A stretch of 64,000 nt of DNA, taken from contig OZ038384.1 in the NCBI GenBank assembly GCA_964036045.1, forward strand, positions 34,397,997 to 34,461,996, given 5' to 3'. Numbering within the stretch: the stretch's first letter is position 1; every line of letters begins with the position of its first letter. This DNA comes from Eutreptiella sp. 'Long Island Sound 2002'. Taxonomy: Eukaryota; Euglenozoa; Euglenophyceae; Eutreptiales; Eutreptiaceae. Of the stretch, positions 1 to 9,254 are shown piece by piece. The notes beneath the pieces are model-generated. The model made no database searches, was not told the DNA's origin, and saw only the letters and a list, made by a program, of their open reading frames with translations. A program made the position numbers and the translations under genes.

Positions 1-829
1 GGGCTGACTTGGGCAGTGCGTGGCGCCCATATCTGAAGAGGTTTCGAGGGTAAAGTGGGATGTACATAGGCATTGGCCTTTGGTCTCTATCCTCCATGAA
101 TACTAGACTTCGATTCCATGCATGCTTTGAACCTTCGGATAAGTAGTAACTTCAATTTTGAGCATATTTTTGATATATGACCAATATGGTGTGAATTGGC
201 AGTTTTTTGGCATGTTATGAGTTCAAACTCATAGGTCATTTCTCTAAGCCCATTCGACTCCAAGTTCAACCAAGGTTATGTCAGGGTAGGGCATGGTCCT
301 GAGTGCCACTCTAGGCCATGACACGCCACCTTCCCTATTGGGCTAGGATATATAGGCTTGGGAGTGAACACATTTTTGGGGTTTGTGTAGTGACTTGTGA
401 CACATGGCATTCAGCCATCTCATTTGACCTGGTTCAGGGCAATATGTTGGTGAGTTAAGGGAAAGTCTTGAGTCCAGTGAATGAAGGGCTTATGGCTGTG
501 AATGTGTATGTTTACCTCTTTCCCCAACTTTGCTTTATATGTGTTCATATGCCAATTTCAGGGCTTTCTTCCTTGGTGCAATTCTTGTACATGCCCGCCA
601 CCGTGGGAATACCGGTGTGCTGAACGAAAGCCCGCAGCCTGATTTGGATTGTGAATTGGGTTATTGCCATACTCGTGGGATCTGGTTGCCATTCAGGGTT
701 GAAGGAGGATTTTATTTTCTATATTTTTGGATTTGGACCCTGGAAATTGAGGAATGCAGTCGTTGATCCGGAGTAAATCAGCAGGGGTTACAGGCGGAAG
801 GGGCACAGCGGGGGCCGGTCCTGGTAGGG
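1..829 (+). repeat. 5' LTR of E1, right-hand part
   Basis: Direct repeat of 10843-11670, differing at about 20 positions. Shared sequence stops at 829, ten bases before the primer-binding site. The gag ATG at 754 is inside the repeat, so the LTR encodes the first 25 or so Gag residues. The left end of the LTR lies outside the window. Confidence 0.88.
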
Positions 830-1755
830 ACCTTCTTTATGGTAGCAGAGGCTTACCTGCTGCCCCTACCAACCGCCGACCCGGGGACTTGGGCCCTTAT
901 GAGCCCTGCCCAAGTACGCCCCGGGTGCGTATTGTGGACTCGGTGGAGACCACGCCGGAGATTGGAGCCATAGAAGGACCGAGACGTTCAAGAGCATGGC
1001 GAACTCCGGAAGTTGAAGCCCGAAGAGAAGAACGACATTCGGGAAGAGGAGGACACGACATGGAGGACCTGGTCTCCATGTGCGAGCGTCGCTGCCGAAA
1101 GGCATGCAACCTCCGCTCCGCCGCGGGGGACTCTGATGAGGCCTGCCATTCAGGCAGCAGTGGAGGACGGGCCCGGCGCTACCGGAAGCGCGGGTCACCC
1201 AAGTCCGCGGCAAAGGACGCCGGGGCTATGGACACGGACCCCAGCCCGGTCAGGCTGTGGGAATCCGAGGGACACTCCGAGGGCTATCGGACAGCCCACG
1301 AGCCACCTTCGGAGCCGGAGACGCCCGCGCCGATCGCCAGAGCGCATACGGCCCCCGAGCCCGCCTTGCAGCACGACGCCGAGGGCTTGGAGAGGCCAGC
1401 CAGGGCCCGGACGGCACCTGTGCCCCGGCACACAGGACCAGAGACGGACGCCATAGGCGATACGCCCATGGGCGATGAGTCTGAGGTGCCGGGAACCGCG
1501 GGTTGCGCTGAATCCGGCGGAAAGCACGCTGCGTGCCACTGCGAGCACGTGTCCTTCCTCATGGGCAAGTACCCGAAGATGGGGATGGACGCCATCGTGA
1601 ATCATCTGGACCGCCTGGACAACGCCAAGGATGCCCTAGGGGAGGACGTCGCGGGGATCCTGGACGACCAGTCGGCCGCGGAGAACCACATGGAGGAGCT
1701 GCGAGCGGATCAGGCCCGGTACCGGGAGAATCTCGAGCTGGCCCTGCAGAAGTAG
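754..1755 (+). CDS. gag: E1 gag N-terminal leader segment, LTR-initiated
   Basis: Starts at an ATG inside the LTR and reads through the primer-binding site. The 333 residues are low-complexity, rich in Pro, Arg, Glu and Ala, with a Cys cluster near residues 110-130 and a predicted coiled coil at the C-terminal end. It ends at TAG 1753-1755, followed in frame by CAG CAA. The same frame stays open afterwards and the helical heptad-like pattern carries on across the stop, so this is probably the amino end of Gag rather than a separate gene. The stop may be a decayed Gln codon or a leaky stop. No domain that I recognise. Confidence 0.7.
   Translation: MQSLIRSKSAGVTGGRGTAGAGPGRDLLYGSRGLPAAPTNRRPGDLGPYEPCPSTPRVRIVDSVETTPEIGAIEGPRRSRAWRTPEVEARREERHSGRGGHDMEDLVSMCERRCRKACNLRSAAGDSDEACHSGSSGGRARRYRKRGSPKSAAKDAGAMDTDPSPVRLWESEGHSEGYRTAHEPPSEPETPAPIARAHTAPEPALQHDAEGLERPARARTAPVPRHTGPETDAIGDTPMGDESEVPGTAGCAESGGKHAACHCEHVSFLMGKYPKMGMDAIVNHLDRLDNAKDALGEDVAGILDDQSAAENHMEELRADQARYRENLELALQK
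840..851 (+). other. E1 primer-binding site, initiator tRNA-Met type
   Basis: TGGTAGCAGAGG is exactly complementary to the 3' end of eukaryotic initiator tRNA-Met including CCA (CCTCTGCTACCA). It lies ten bases after the end of LTR identity. It is translated inside the gag frame as part of a Tyr-Gly-Ser-Arg-Gly stretch. Confidence 0.85.
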
Positions 1756-3864
1756 CAGCAAGTGGTGGACAGCCTCCCCCACTTAGTGGAGGACATGTCG
1801 GGACGCCTGAGAAGGCTAGAGGAGCGACAGCCCCTCGCCTCGGGTCCGGAGCTCCCGGCAAAGCCGGCCGCGGTGGACCTGGTGGAGCGGGTTAAGACCC
1901 TCAGGAGCGCCATGGAGAAACCCATGGGCGGCCCTGCAGAGGCCCCATATGCGCCTCCGCGTGTTGACCCGGGTGCGCTGCCGTATGTTCCCCTGTTCAG
2001 CAAGTCCACAATGCTCGGGGAACACACGGCACCGGCTGGGTCCATGCGGGAAGGGCACGTGACCACGGACCCGAGGAGCCTGACGGTACAGATGTCCCAT
2101 GCCGCCCAGGATGTACCGCTCACGACGAACATGGCAGTCTATGCGGAAGAGAAGATTGAGATCCAGAACCAGACCATGCAGGGTCGAACCATGGGAAGCG
2201 CCGACGGACATGGTCGAGGACATCCAAGCGGAAACATGTGGGCGAAGGACCCCAATACGGGGATATGGATGGTCGATGGAGCAAGTCCTTCCCGTATTCC
2301 AAACCCCACGGGTTCAGGCCGAACTGGACCGCACTCCATGGAGGAGAGGGATGTACGGGGAGTGTACTCAAACCCCCCGGCCACAGGTGGTATCCGGCTC
2401 GGTGGAGTGGTGGCTGGAGACGTCGGAGACGCCATCAGGATTGACGACCTCAGGGGAATCAAAATCCCCTATTACGACGGGAACCCGTCCAACCTGGATG
2501 ACTTCATCCTGGACTGGGAGGATTTCGCCGAGGAGGTCGTCGGCGAGATGCGGGGAGCGCCGCGGGACAAGTTGGTATGCCGGACATTCCCACACCGCTT
2601 GGCGCAGGACCTGAAGGAGGAGCTGCGGGATCAGATCCGGGAAGGATTGATCCGGACGGAGCAGGCCTGCCTTCAGTGGCTGGAGGACGAGGAGCGGGTG
2701 GACGCTCCGAACCAAAAGCTGGAGGACCCGTGGTGCATTCCGCTGCCGCTGGACTGCGGTGAGTTGCGGGTCCGGGAGTGGAACAGGTATCTGCGGAAGT
2801 ACCGCAGATGCCTCAAGCTGGTGGAGGACTGGAACGAGGCCAGCGAGATCCGCCACCTCCTGAAGGACGTCCTCCCCGGCAGCTGGAAGAGGAGAGTGGA
2901 GGACGAGGAGAAGAAGCGCGCCAAGAGACGGGTGGCGGTGAGGATCATGGCGGCGGAGGATACCCATGCGGGTATCATGGAGTTCTTCAGGAGGAACCTG
3001 GGCGAACCCGACCGGATGTTGGGACTGAAGAACGCCGTGTACGTGGAGGTGTTTGGAGACTCCATGGGGCAAAGGTTGCTGCGCCTCAACAACGTGGAGT
3101 GGAGGCGCGGGGAGCCGCTGAAGATGCAGGTCATCTTCGCGCGCATGAGCCTGGACGAGATCGTGAAGTACATCACGGTGGAGTTGAAGCTCAATGCGAA
3201 GAACGAGGCCCACGTGCAGGATCGACATGGTCATGGACAACGAGGACACCGAGAAGACCGCCATCATCGGGAGATCCAGGAGGACACGGTCAACTCTGCG
3301 GAGGATGGCAGTGGAAGTGGCCAAGACCACTGGTCCCGGGAGGATCACGAGGAGGCCCATTTCTTCGCGTTTGTGGCGCACAACGTGAAAAACCATGGGC
3401 AGGATCGGTCCAGATGGAGCCAGGTGGGACCCAAGAAGGGCAAAGAGCCAAGGAGGATCGGGAACCCACCGCTCTCGTTCCGGGAGTACAGGTCTCAGCA
3501 CGACTGGTGCTGGGTCTGTTATGGCAAAGGAAACAACCATGCACACGACCACCGTCAGTGCAATGTGTATGAGGCGGACAAGAAGGCCTACTTCGCAGCC
3601 CACCCCGAGAAGAAGCCCAAGGAGCAGCGGATTTCCGATTGGAAGGCGAAGGGCGGAGACGGGGGAAAAGGCCAAGGCAAAGGCCAAGGAAAAGGCGGAG
3701 GAAGCGGCTATGGTGGTGGACCTGGCCAAGACCGACGAGTGAGGTCGATCGAGGAGGTTGCTGAGGACATGTTGAGGACGTTGGAGGAACTCAAAGCCCA
3801 GCAACGCGGTGGACAAAGTCCTGGCGGATCGCAGCCGGAAGGGGCTGCGGGAAGCCAAGTCTAG
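1756..3864 (+). CDS. gag: E1 gag, capsid and nucleocapsid
   Basis: Same frame as the leader, continuing after TAG 1753. The central part (about 2440-3200) has the look of a Ty3/gypsy retrotransposon gag capsid: a Tyr-Asp-Gly-Asn-Pro motif, then helical segments rich in Trp, Leu and Arg. The same motif occurs in E3 Gag. Near 3510-3570 is a zinc-knuckle-like CX2C...H-X-H...C cluster (CWVCYGKGNNHAHDHRQC), followed by a Gly/Lys-rich nucleic-acid-binding tail. It ends at TAG 3862-3864, followed by AGG AGC CCC, where E3 has TAG CGG AGC CCC. The protein would form the virus-like particle in the cytoplasm and package element RNA. The ORF has no ATG near its 5' end; it depends on the upstream leader or on readthrough. 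Confidence 0.8.
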   Translation, partial: QQVVDSLPHLVEDMSGRLRRLEERQPLASGPELPAKPAAVDLVERVKTLRSAMEKPMGGPAEAPYAPPRVDPGALPYVPLFSKSTMLGEHTAPAGSMREGHVTTDPRSLTVQMSHAAQDVPLTTNMAVYAEEKIEIQNQTMQGRTMGSADGHGRGHPSGNMWAKDPNTGIWMVDGASPSRIPNPTGSGRTGPHSMEERDVRGVYSNPPATGGIRLGGVVAGDVGDAIRIDDLRGIKIPYYDGNPSNLDDFILDWEDFAEEVVGEMRGAPRDKLVCRTFPHRLAQDLKEELRDQIREGLIRTEQACLQWLEDEERVDAPNQKLEDPWCIPLPLDCGELRVREWNRYLRKYRRCLKLVEDWNEASEIRHLLKDVLPGSWKRRVEDEEKKRAKRRVAVRIMAAEDTHAGIMEFFRRNLGEPDRMLGLKNAVYVEVFGDSMGQRLLRLNNVEWRRGEPLKMQVIFARMSLDEIVKYITVELKLNAKNEAHVQDRHGHGQRGHREDRHHREIQEDTVNSAEDGSGSGQDHWSREDHEEAHFFAFVAHNVKNHGQDRSRWSQVGPKKGKEPRRIGNPPLSFREYRSQHDWCWVCYGKGNNHAHDHRQCNVYEADKKAYFAAHPEKKPKEQRISDWKAKGGDGGKGQGKGQGKGGGSGYGGGPGQDRRVRSIEEVAEDMLRTLEELKAQQRGGQSPGGSQPEGAAGSQV

Positions 3865-4992
3865 AGGAGCCCCCACGGGAGTGGGACCTCGGAGGTCTCT
3901 CCTCCGGAAATCAGTGGAATCCCTGAGAAAGCGAAGGCACATCGGGTGCCGAAGAAGGCTCCGGAAGAGCCAAAACCACTGAGCTTCGCCACTCCCAACC
4001 CCTGGAGCGCCCTGCCAAGGGAAGTACATGTGGGTACGGGACATGGCAAGAAGGAAGGAGCGACCACGGAGAGCCCCGTGGACGGGCAGGACCAACCCAA
4101 GATCTACACCATCCGTGACCATACCCTTGAAGTCCTGATGCACCCGGACGTGCTAGAGTTGCATGCCGTGAGAGTCGTCCATACACCTCATGGCGACGAG
4201 CGGCAGTTGCACTTGAAAGTGCGAGTACGGTGCGGACGAGAGGAGAAGGTGGTGGATGTGTTAGTGGATACGGGTGCCCAGGTGAGCCTGGTTCGGAGAG
4301 GGTTGTTCAAGGAGGAATTCCTGCAGCCCAGCCAGAGACCGGTCCGCCTGAAGGTCGCCAATGGAGAGATCATGGGTGGTGGCACCCATGAGGCCACTAT
4401 CAGTATGGAATTCTGGGAACATGAGCGCTTGAACCGCCCTGATCAGGCGAAGAGAAGCACTCTATCCGGGAACTTCTACGTGGCCGACATTACTGATTGG
4501 GATATGATCATGGGGTATGACTTCATGGTGGCAAACGCCATTGGAGCCCTTCCCCATCGCGCAACGCTGGTTCGGGAGGATGATGAATGCCTCACATGGC
4601 TGTCCACGGACTGTGCATGCGGATCATCCCAATTGAATGCTGAGGAAGAGGATCGGATCGTCCAAGCGGTGCAAGCTGTGGGTGCCAAGTCCAGAGGAGA
4701 CCGTGGAGTTCAGCTCACGGAGTATGGAATGGCGCCGCAGGTGTATACCAGGATGATCCAGACGCTGGGAGCCGAAGCGCCCGAGACGGACGTCTTTGCT
4801 TCCCGGGATGCCCCACTTCTGAGGAAGTGTAGGCGGCACTGGCATCGAGGAGACTCAGCCTGGCATAGGCATTGGGGTTTGAAGGAGTGGGGGCCCATGT
4901 ATTGGCATGGCTCCCTGGATAACACCAGACGTACGGTGGAGAAGATCATCGCGGATAGGGCGAAGGGGATCCTGGTCATAAGCGGCATATGA
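3865..4992 (+). CDS. pol: E1 aspartic protease and first half of methyltransferase-like domain
   Basis: In frame with gag, separated only by TAG 3862. The retropepsin active site DTGA is at about 4267-4278 in a Leu-Val-Asp-Thr-Gly-Ala-Gln context. After the protease comes a domain shared by all the retroelements here. It begins near 4780 with the motif TDVFASR and proceeds to a segment ending VISGI. In E2 the equivalent of WHGSL here is INPPF, so the putative methyltransferase motif is lost. TGA 4990-4992 interrupts this domain. The frame stays open beyond it, so the TGA looks like a lesion. The protease would cleave the Gag-Pol polyprotein. Confidence 0.82.
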   Translation, partial: RSPHGSGTSEVSPPEISGIPEKAKAHRVPKKAPEEPKPLSFATPNPWSALPREVHVGTGHGKKEGATTESPVDGQDQPKIYTIRDHTLEVLMHPDVLELHAVRVVHTPHGDERQLHLKVRVRCGREEKVVDVLVDTGAQVSLVRRGLFKEEFLQPSQRPVRLKVANGEIMGGGTHEATISMEFWEHERLNRPDQAKRSTLSGNFYVADITDWDMIMGYDFMVANAIGALPHRATLVREDDECLTWLSTDCACGSSQLNAEEEDRIVQAVQAVGAKSRGDRGVQLTEYGMAPQVYTRMIQTLGAEAPETDVFASRDAPLLRKCRRHWHRGDSAWHRHWGLKEWGPMYWHGSLDNTRRTVEKIIADRAKGILVISGI

Positions 4993-7900
4993 TCCACCCC
5001 ATGTCCGCTGGAGGGTCTCAAGTCGACGCTGGACTCCATCACCCTGAACGAGATGTCATTTGGGCCAGAGGAGGAGTTGTTCATCGACGCCAAGGGCGTA
5101 TCAATGCCCTCCCCGGGTCAAGTGTGGGGTACCAAGGCTTTCCTGGTGGATGGGGCGCAAGCCCAGCCCACGGGTGATGAAGCACTCATCCGTAGGGTGG
5201 AGGCGGTGCCCATGAAGGTCATGTTTGAGCCCAAGGAGGGGACGGATCAGCCAGTGGATGGCATTGACATCCTGTCCCACTCCGAGATCGACGACGTCGT
5301 CAACTACATGCGAATGGGGATGCACGACCGTGTGGCAGCCAAGAAGAGGCGGGCCATGGTCACATCTCCGCATTGGTGGGATGACAAGATGTTGGTCACC
5401 GGCAAGTACGAGAAGGATGAGTTCGTGGCGGGGGTCATGGATCACATCGCGGACCAATACGATGGTCCGGTTGGGTCGGACCCACCAACGTGGGGTTTTC
5501 CAAGAGTGGGAACCGGTAACGACGAACACCAGCCCGAGGCCGCAAATTTTCGAGGATTATCGGTGGGAAGTGCACCCCACGACGATGAAGACGGCATATC
5601 GGACGAGGAGAAGTCGGATTCGGACCCGGAAGAGGCCTATACCGCAGTGCGTTCGGTTGTATCTATACCGAAGCAAGCGGCTGAAGAGGCCCAGGAGAAC
5701 CCGAAGGTCGCCGAGCTGAAGGAGAGGCTGATCAAGGCCTATCCGCGGCTATTCAGTGGCGTCGCCAACAAGAACCCTCCAGATCGTGGGAGGTTTGGTA
5801 CAGCAAAGATCAAGCTGAAGCCGAACCCCAAGATCTATCGTCATCGGAAGTACCAACTTCAGGGCAATCGGGCCGAGGCCATGAAGAAGCTGTTGGCCGA
5901 GTTCATTGAGCGGGGATGGATCGAACCCTCCGACAGTGAATGGGCCAGCCCATCCTTCATCGTGCCCAAGAAAGAGAAGGGCGAGTGGAGGTTGGTGGTG
6001 GATTACAGGGGTTTGAACGAGCAGACCGAGCACGACTCGTACTCGCTTCCCCTGATCGACTCGGTCCTCCAAAAACAGCAGAAAAAGCGGATCTTCACGG
6101 TGTTGGACCTGAAACACGGTTATCACCAGATGCCGCTGCACCCGGACTCCAGGCCCTGCACAGCGATGTCGACGCCGCTGGGGCCCATGCAGTGGAAAGT
6201 GGTGCCTATGGGCGCCAAGAATGGCAACGCCGCTTTCCAGCGCATGATGGAGGACCTACTCGGTCCTGTCCGGGACTGTGCCGACCCCTTCGTGGATGAC
6301 ATCATCATTGGGTCCGGCACGGAGAACATGACTGAGGACGAGCTCATCGACGCGCATGAGAAGGATCTGCGCCGAGTGCTCAGCGAGTTGGACAAGCACA
6401 ACATGGTGTGCAAGCCCACCAAAGCCTCACTCTTCGTGAAGGAAGTGGAGTTCGCGGGTCACGTGGTTGGTCACGGGCAACGCCGTCCCATGCCTGGGAA
6501 GCTGGCGTCCCTGAACCACTGGGAGAAGCCCCAGACCATCAGCGAACTCCGGTCCTTCATGGGGTTCTGCAATTACTATTCGGGCTACGTCCGGATGTAT
6601 GCAGAACTCTCGGGGCCGCTGCACAAGATGCTGCAGGTGGGGAAGTTCGATGGCCGGAAGGGGAGCAAGAAGAAGCTTGCCTGGACCCCTGAGGCTGAAG
6701 ATGCGTTCAACAGCCTGAAGGAGCGACTCCTGGGGCAGTTGGGGCTATTCCTGGTGGACCCGGACAAGGGATTCGTGCTACGGACGGACGCCTCGGACTA
6801 TGCTGTGGGGGCAGTCCTCGAGCAGATCCGAGACGACGGGTCACATGTACCCGTGGCGTTCTGGAGCCGGATCCTGGCCGAGGGCCAACGCCGCACATGG
6901 ACCGCGAGGGAGAAGGAGACGTACGCCATTGTTTGTGCGCTCAGGAAGTGGTCTGGCCACATCGGATTGCAACCAGTGGTGGTTTGTACGGACCATCAGT
7001 CCTTGCAGAGCTGGCACAAGGAGCACGTCGACACCCCCTCGGGACCGGCGGCAAGGAGGGCCCGATGGCATGAGACGTTCGCCAAATTCGACCTCAGCGT
7101 CGTATACGTCCCGGGGAAGGACAACACTGTGGCAGATTGCCTCAGTCGATGGGCCTACCCCGCGGGCAAGGCTTGGATGGACATATCCAGCCATGGGGAC
7201 GCCGAGGAAACCGAGGAGGCCAAGCGCATCATCGAGATGGAGAAAACCATGGAGCAAGAGGGGGTCAAGTGCTTTGTGGTGATGGCAAACCGTACGGACC
7301 TGGCCAAGTTCCGGGGTGCCCGCGTCCAAGCTATTCGAGAGGAAACCCTCGAGCAATGGATGGTGGCCCCTGTAGAGCTAGTCAAGTCGGTGCTCACAGA
7401 GGACTGGTCGGATGACTACGCGGCATCCGAGCACTGGAGCAAGTACTGGAATGCCGTGAGCGCCCCGTCGGACGACGAATGGCCCGAGGGCTTGACCGAG
7501 GATGGCGACAAGTTGTTCCTCAAGGACAAGCTGCTGGTGCCCGAGAACCGGGTGGAGGAGCTCATTGACCATTGGCGCAACGCCCAGCTCATGCATCCTG
7601 GCCAAGACAAGATGCAGCAGGACCTGGAGTGGCGTTTCAAGTTCCCTCCGGGGTACTACGCCATTCTGGATAGGTACTGCAGCGACTGTGCCGTGTGTCG
7701 GGCCATGAAGAGCCCTAACCACTCCACAGCGGGCAACCCGGTGTATACGGCTATACCGGAGGCCCCTATGCGGTCCGTGGCCATGGATGTATTCGCCATG
7801 CCTGAGGTCACCGTGGAAGGAGAGACCTACGACTGTGTCATCCTGGCGGTGGATAGGCACAGTGGGTATATCGTGGCAGTCCCTGGCAAGAAGTCCAAGA

Positions 7901-8202
7901 AGAAGGACAAGAAGGACAAGCATGGAGTGGGGCTGCAGGCCAAGACCGTCACTAATGCCATGATCAGGCATTGGCTGACGATTTTCGATGTCCCAGCTGT
8001 CATCTGCAGCGATCGGGGCAGTCAGTTTGTGGGGACGTGGTTCGAAACGATGTGCAAGCACATGGGGATTCGGCACGCCAAGACCGTGGCGTACCATAGC
8101 CGGTCGAATGGCCGTGCTGAGGTGGCCGGGCGGCAGATGTTCGAGAAGTTCCGCCAGCTGCACATTGATGAACCGGGCCGGAACTGGTATAACTCGCTGT
8201 AG
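4993..8202 (+). CDS. pol: E1 pol: end of methyltransferase-like domain, reverse transcriptase, RNase H, integrase core
   Basis: Same frame as gag; the first internal ATG is at 5053. It opens with the end of the extra domain (pattern LFIDAKG...AFLVDG near 5086-5150). RT spans about 5800-6500, with the polymerase motif FVDD at 6289-6300. RNase H has TDAS (Asp at 6787-6789), the Glu in REKETYAI, TDHQSL and NTVADCLS. Integrase has a His-His-Cys-Cys zinc region (CSDCAVC near 7680) and the catalytic triad in MDVF, CSDRGSQF and NGRAEVAG. TAG 8200-8202 interrupts the integrase; E3 has Trp at the aligned place, so this looks like TGG to TAG decay. It would copy element RNA to DNA and insert it. About half of the residues look shared with E3 by eye. 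Confidence 0.9.
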   Translation, partial: STPCPLEGLKSTLDSITLNEMSFGPEEELFIDAKGVSMPSPGQVWGTKAFLVDGAQAQPTGDEALIRRVEAVPMKVMFEPKEGTDQPVDGIDILSHSEIDDVVNYMRMGMHDRVAAKKRRAMVTSPHWWDDKMLVTGKYEKDEFVAGVMDHIADQYDGPVGSDPPTWGFPRVGTGNDEHQPEAANFRGLSVGSAPHDDEDGISDEEKSDSDPEEAYTAVRSVVSIPKQAAEEAQENPKVAELKERLIKAYPRLFSGVANKNPPDRGRFGTAKIKLKPNPKIYRHRKYQLQGNRAEAMKKLLAEFIERGWIEPSDSEWASPSFIVPKKEKGEWRLVVDYRGLNEQTEHDSYSLPLIDSVLQKQQKKRIFTVLDLKHGYHQMPLHPDSRPCTAMSTPLGPMQWKVVPMGAKNGNAAFQRMMEDLLGPVRDCADPFVDDIIIGSGTENMTEDELIDAHEKDLRRVLSELDKHNMVCKPTKASLFVKEVEFAGHVVGHGQRRPMPGKLASLNHWEKPQTISELRSFMGFCNYYSGYVRMYAELSGPLHKMLQVGKFDGRKGSKKKLAWTPEAEDAFNSLKERLLGQLGLFLVDPDKGFVLRTDASDYAVGAVLEQIRDDGSHVPVAFWSRILAEGQRRTWTAREKETYAIVCALRKWSGHIGLQPVVVCTDHQSLQSWHKEHVDTPSGPAARRARWHETFAKFDLSVVYVPGKDNTVADCLSRWAYPAGKAWMDISSHGDAEETEEAKRIIEMEKTMEQEGVKCFVVMANRTDLAKFRGARVQAIREETLEQWMVAPVELVKSVLTEDWSDDYAASEHWSKYWNAVSAPSDDEWPEGLTEDGDKLFLKDKLLVPENRVEELIDHWRNAQLMHPGQDKMQQDLEWRFKFPPGYYAILDRYCSDCAVCRAMKSPNHSTAGNPVYTAIPEAPMRSVAMDVFAMPEVTVEGETYDCVILAVDRHSGYIVAVPGKKSKKKDKKDKHGVGLQAKTVTNAMIRHWLTIFDVPAVICSDRGSQFVGTWFETMCKHMGIRHAKTVAYHSRSNGRAEVAGRQMFEKFRQLHIDEPGRNWYNSL

Positions 8203-8931
8203 AGAGTACTCCAAGCGTATCACGACCTTCTGGGACCCACTGGACTGTCGCCCCATCGCATCCTGTTCCTACGGGATCGAGTGTCACGCACTCTCCCGTG
8301 GATGAACCATGGCAAGGTGGCCCGGGATGCGAATGCCATGATGACTGAGGCGGACGACACGGCGGCCAAAGTGTGCAAAGCACTTCAGGACGAGCACGAC
8401 AAGAGGGCCAAGTACTTCAAGCAGGGGAAGGTCCAGAAGTATGCTCTCCAAGACACCGTGTGGGTGGAGCGGCACCACAAGGATGTCCTGTCCAGGCATC
8501 GGCAGGCATCTTGGTATGTGCCGGGGGTAATCGTTCGGAAGGTCGGGCAGGATGTGTATGCGGTTCGTGTGGGGGATAACAAGATCCTGGACCGCGACCA
8601 TACCCAGCTTCGTCCCCGAGCACCAGACCCCAGCGGACGTCCCGTCACCTTCGAGTTCACGGCCGGCGATGTGGACTCGGACGACGAGGGTGAGGACGAC
8701 GACTTCACCGCTGAGAAGATCCTGGCGGACAAGCCGGACCCGGGGACGCCTGGGGGTGGGCTTTACAAAGTCCGTTGGAAGGGATTCGCCGCATCCAGGG
8801 ACTCGTGGGAGCCTCCGAGCAGTTTCGTGCCGAGGTATACCACGGTCTGGATGGACTACCTAAAGAAAAAGGGTATTTCTTTGGATGTCAAGGACGTATT
8901 GGTCCATTTGGTTGCTGCTGTAGCACCGTAA
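8203..8931 (+). CDS. pol: E1 integrase C-terminal region and chromodomain
   Basis: Continuation of the same frame after TAG 8200. It begins with the end of the integrase core (LSPHRILFLRDR). Next come helices, then a GPY/F-like module around 8500-8620 ending in a His-Thr-Gln-Leu-Arg stretch. An acidic linker follows, then a chromodomain at about 8704-8865 with the typical VRWKGF and WEPPSSFV pattern. Chromodomains of this clade bind histone marks and steer integration to heterochromatin, which would fit the nesting of three such elements in one host repeat. Stop TAA 8929-8931 ends the polyprotein. Confidence 0.85.
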   Translation, partial: RVLQAYHDLLGPTGLSPHRILFLRDRVSRTLPWMNHGKVARDANAMMTEADDTAAKVCKALQDEHDKRAKYFKQGKVQKYALQDTVWVERHHKDVLSRHRQASWYVPGVIVRKVGQDVYAVRVGDNKILDRDHTQLRPRAPDPSGRPVTFEFTAGDVDSDDEGEDDDFTAEKILADKPDPGTPGGGLYKVRWKGFAASRDSWEPPSSFVPRYTTVWMDYLKKKGISLDVKDVLVHLVAAVAP

Positions 8932-9254
8932 TGGATCCCCCCTTGGCATTTTGTTTGTTTCTGTGAATGGGGAGACAAGTGAGGGCGTTCATCCGGGGAT
9001 TTTTCGGCCTTGATCAGCCATATACCCCCTTCACTCGATCTCCACATATATATTGCATTGTGGTATACTTATTTAGGTCGACCGACGACGTTTTTCTATC
9101 TTTGATCCCCTTGGTCCGTGTTGTAGATCAAGAGGAGACCGGATATGGCGTAGGGCGCTGATTCTCAGTGTCCTCACCCCTCTCTTGGGGCATGGGGGAC
9201 GCCTATGACGTGTGTGGGGCCTCCATGTGTCCTTGGGACATGGAGGGGGGGGGT
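8932..9254 (+). other. E1 3' untranslated region and polypurine tract
   Basis: No coding signal in this stretch. A purine run of GGA followed by nine G residues lies at 9242-9253. It is the best candidate for the plus-strand primer, because the 3' LTR then measures about 2.4 kb, close to the 2407-bp LTR of E3. Confidence 0.5.

Noticed and set aside
2368-4143. 591-codon minus-strand open frame
   Set aside because: Antisense shadow of gag and protease in GC-rich codons; it has Leu/Val/His-rich noise and no domain.
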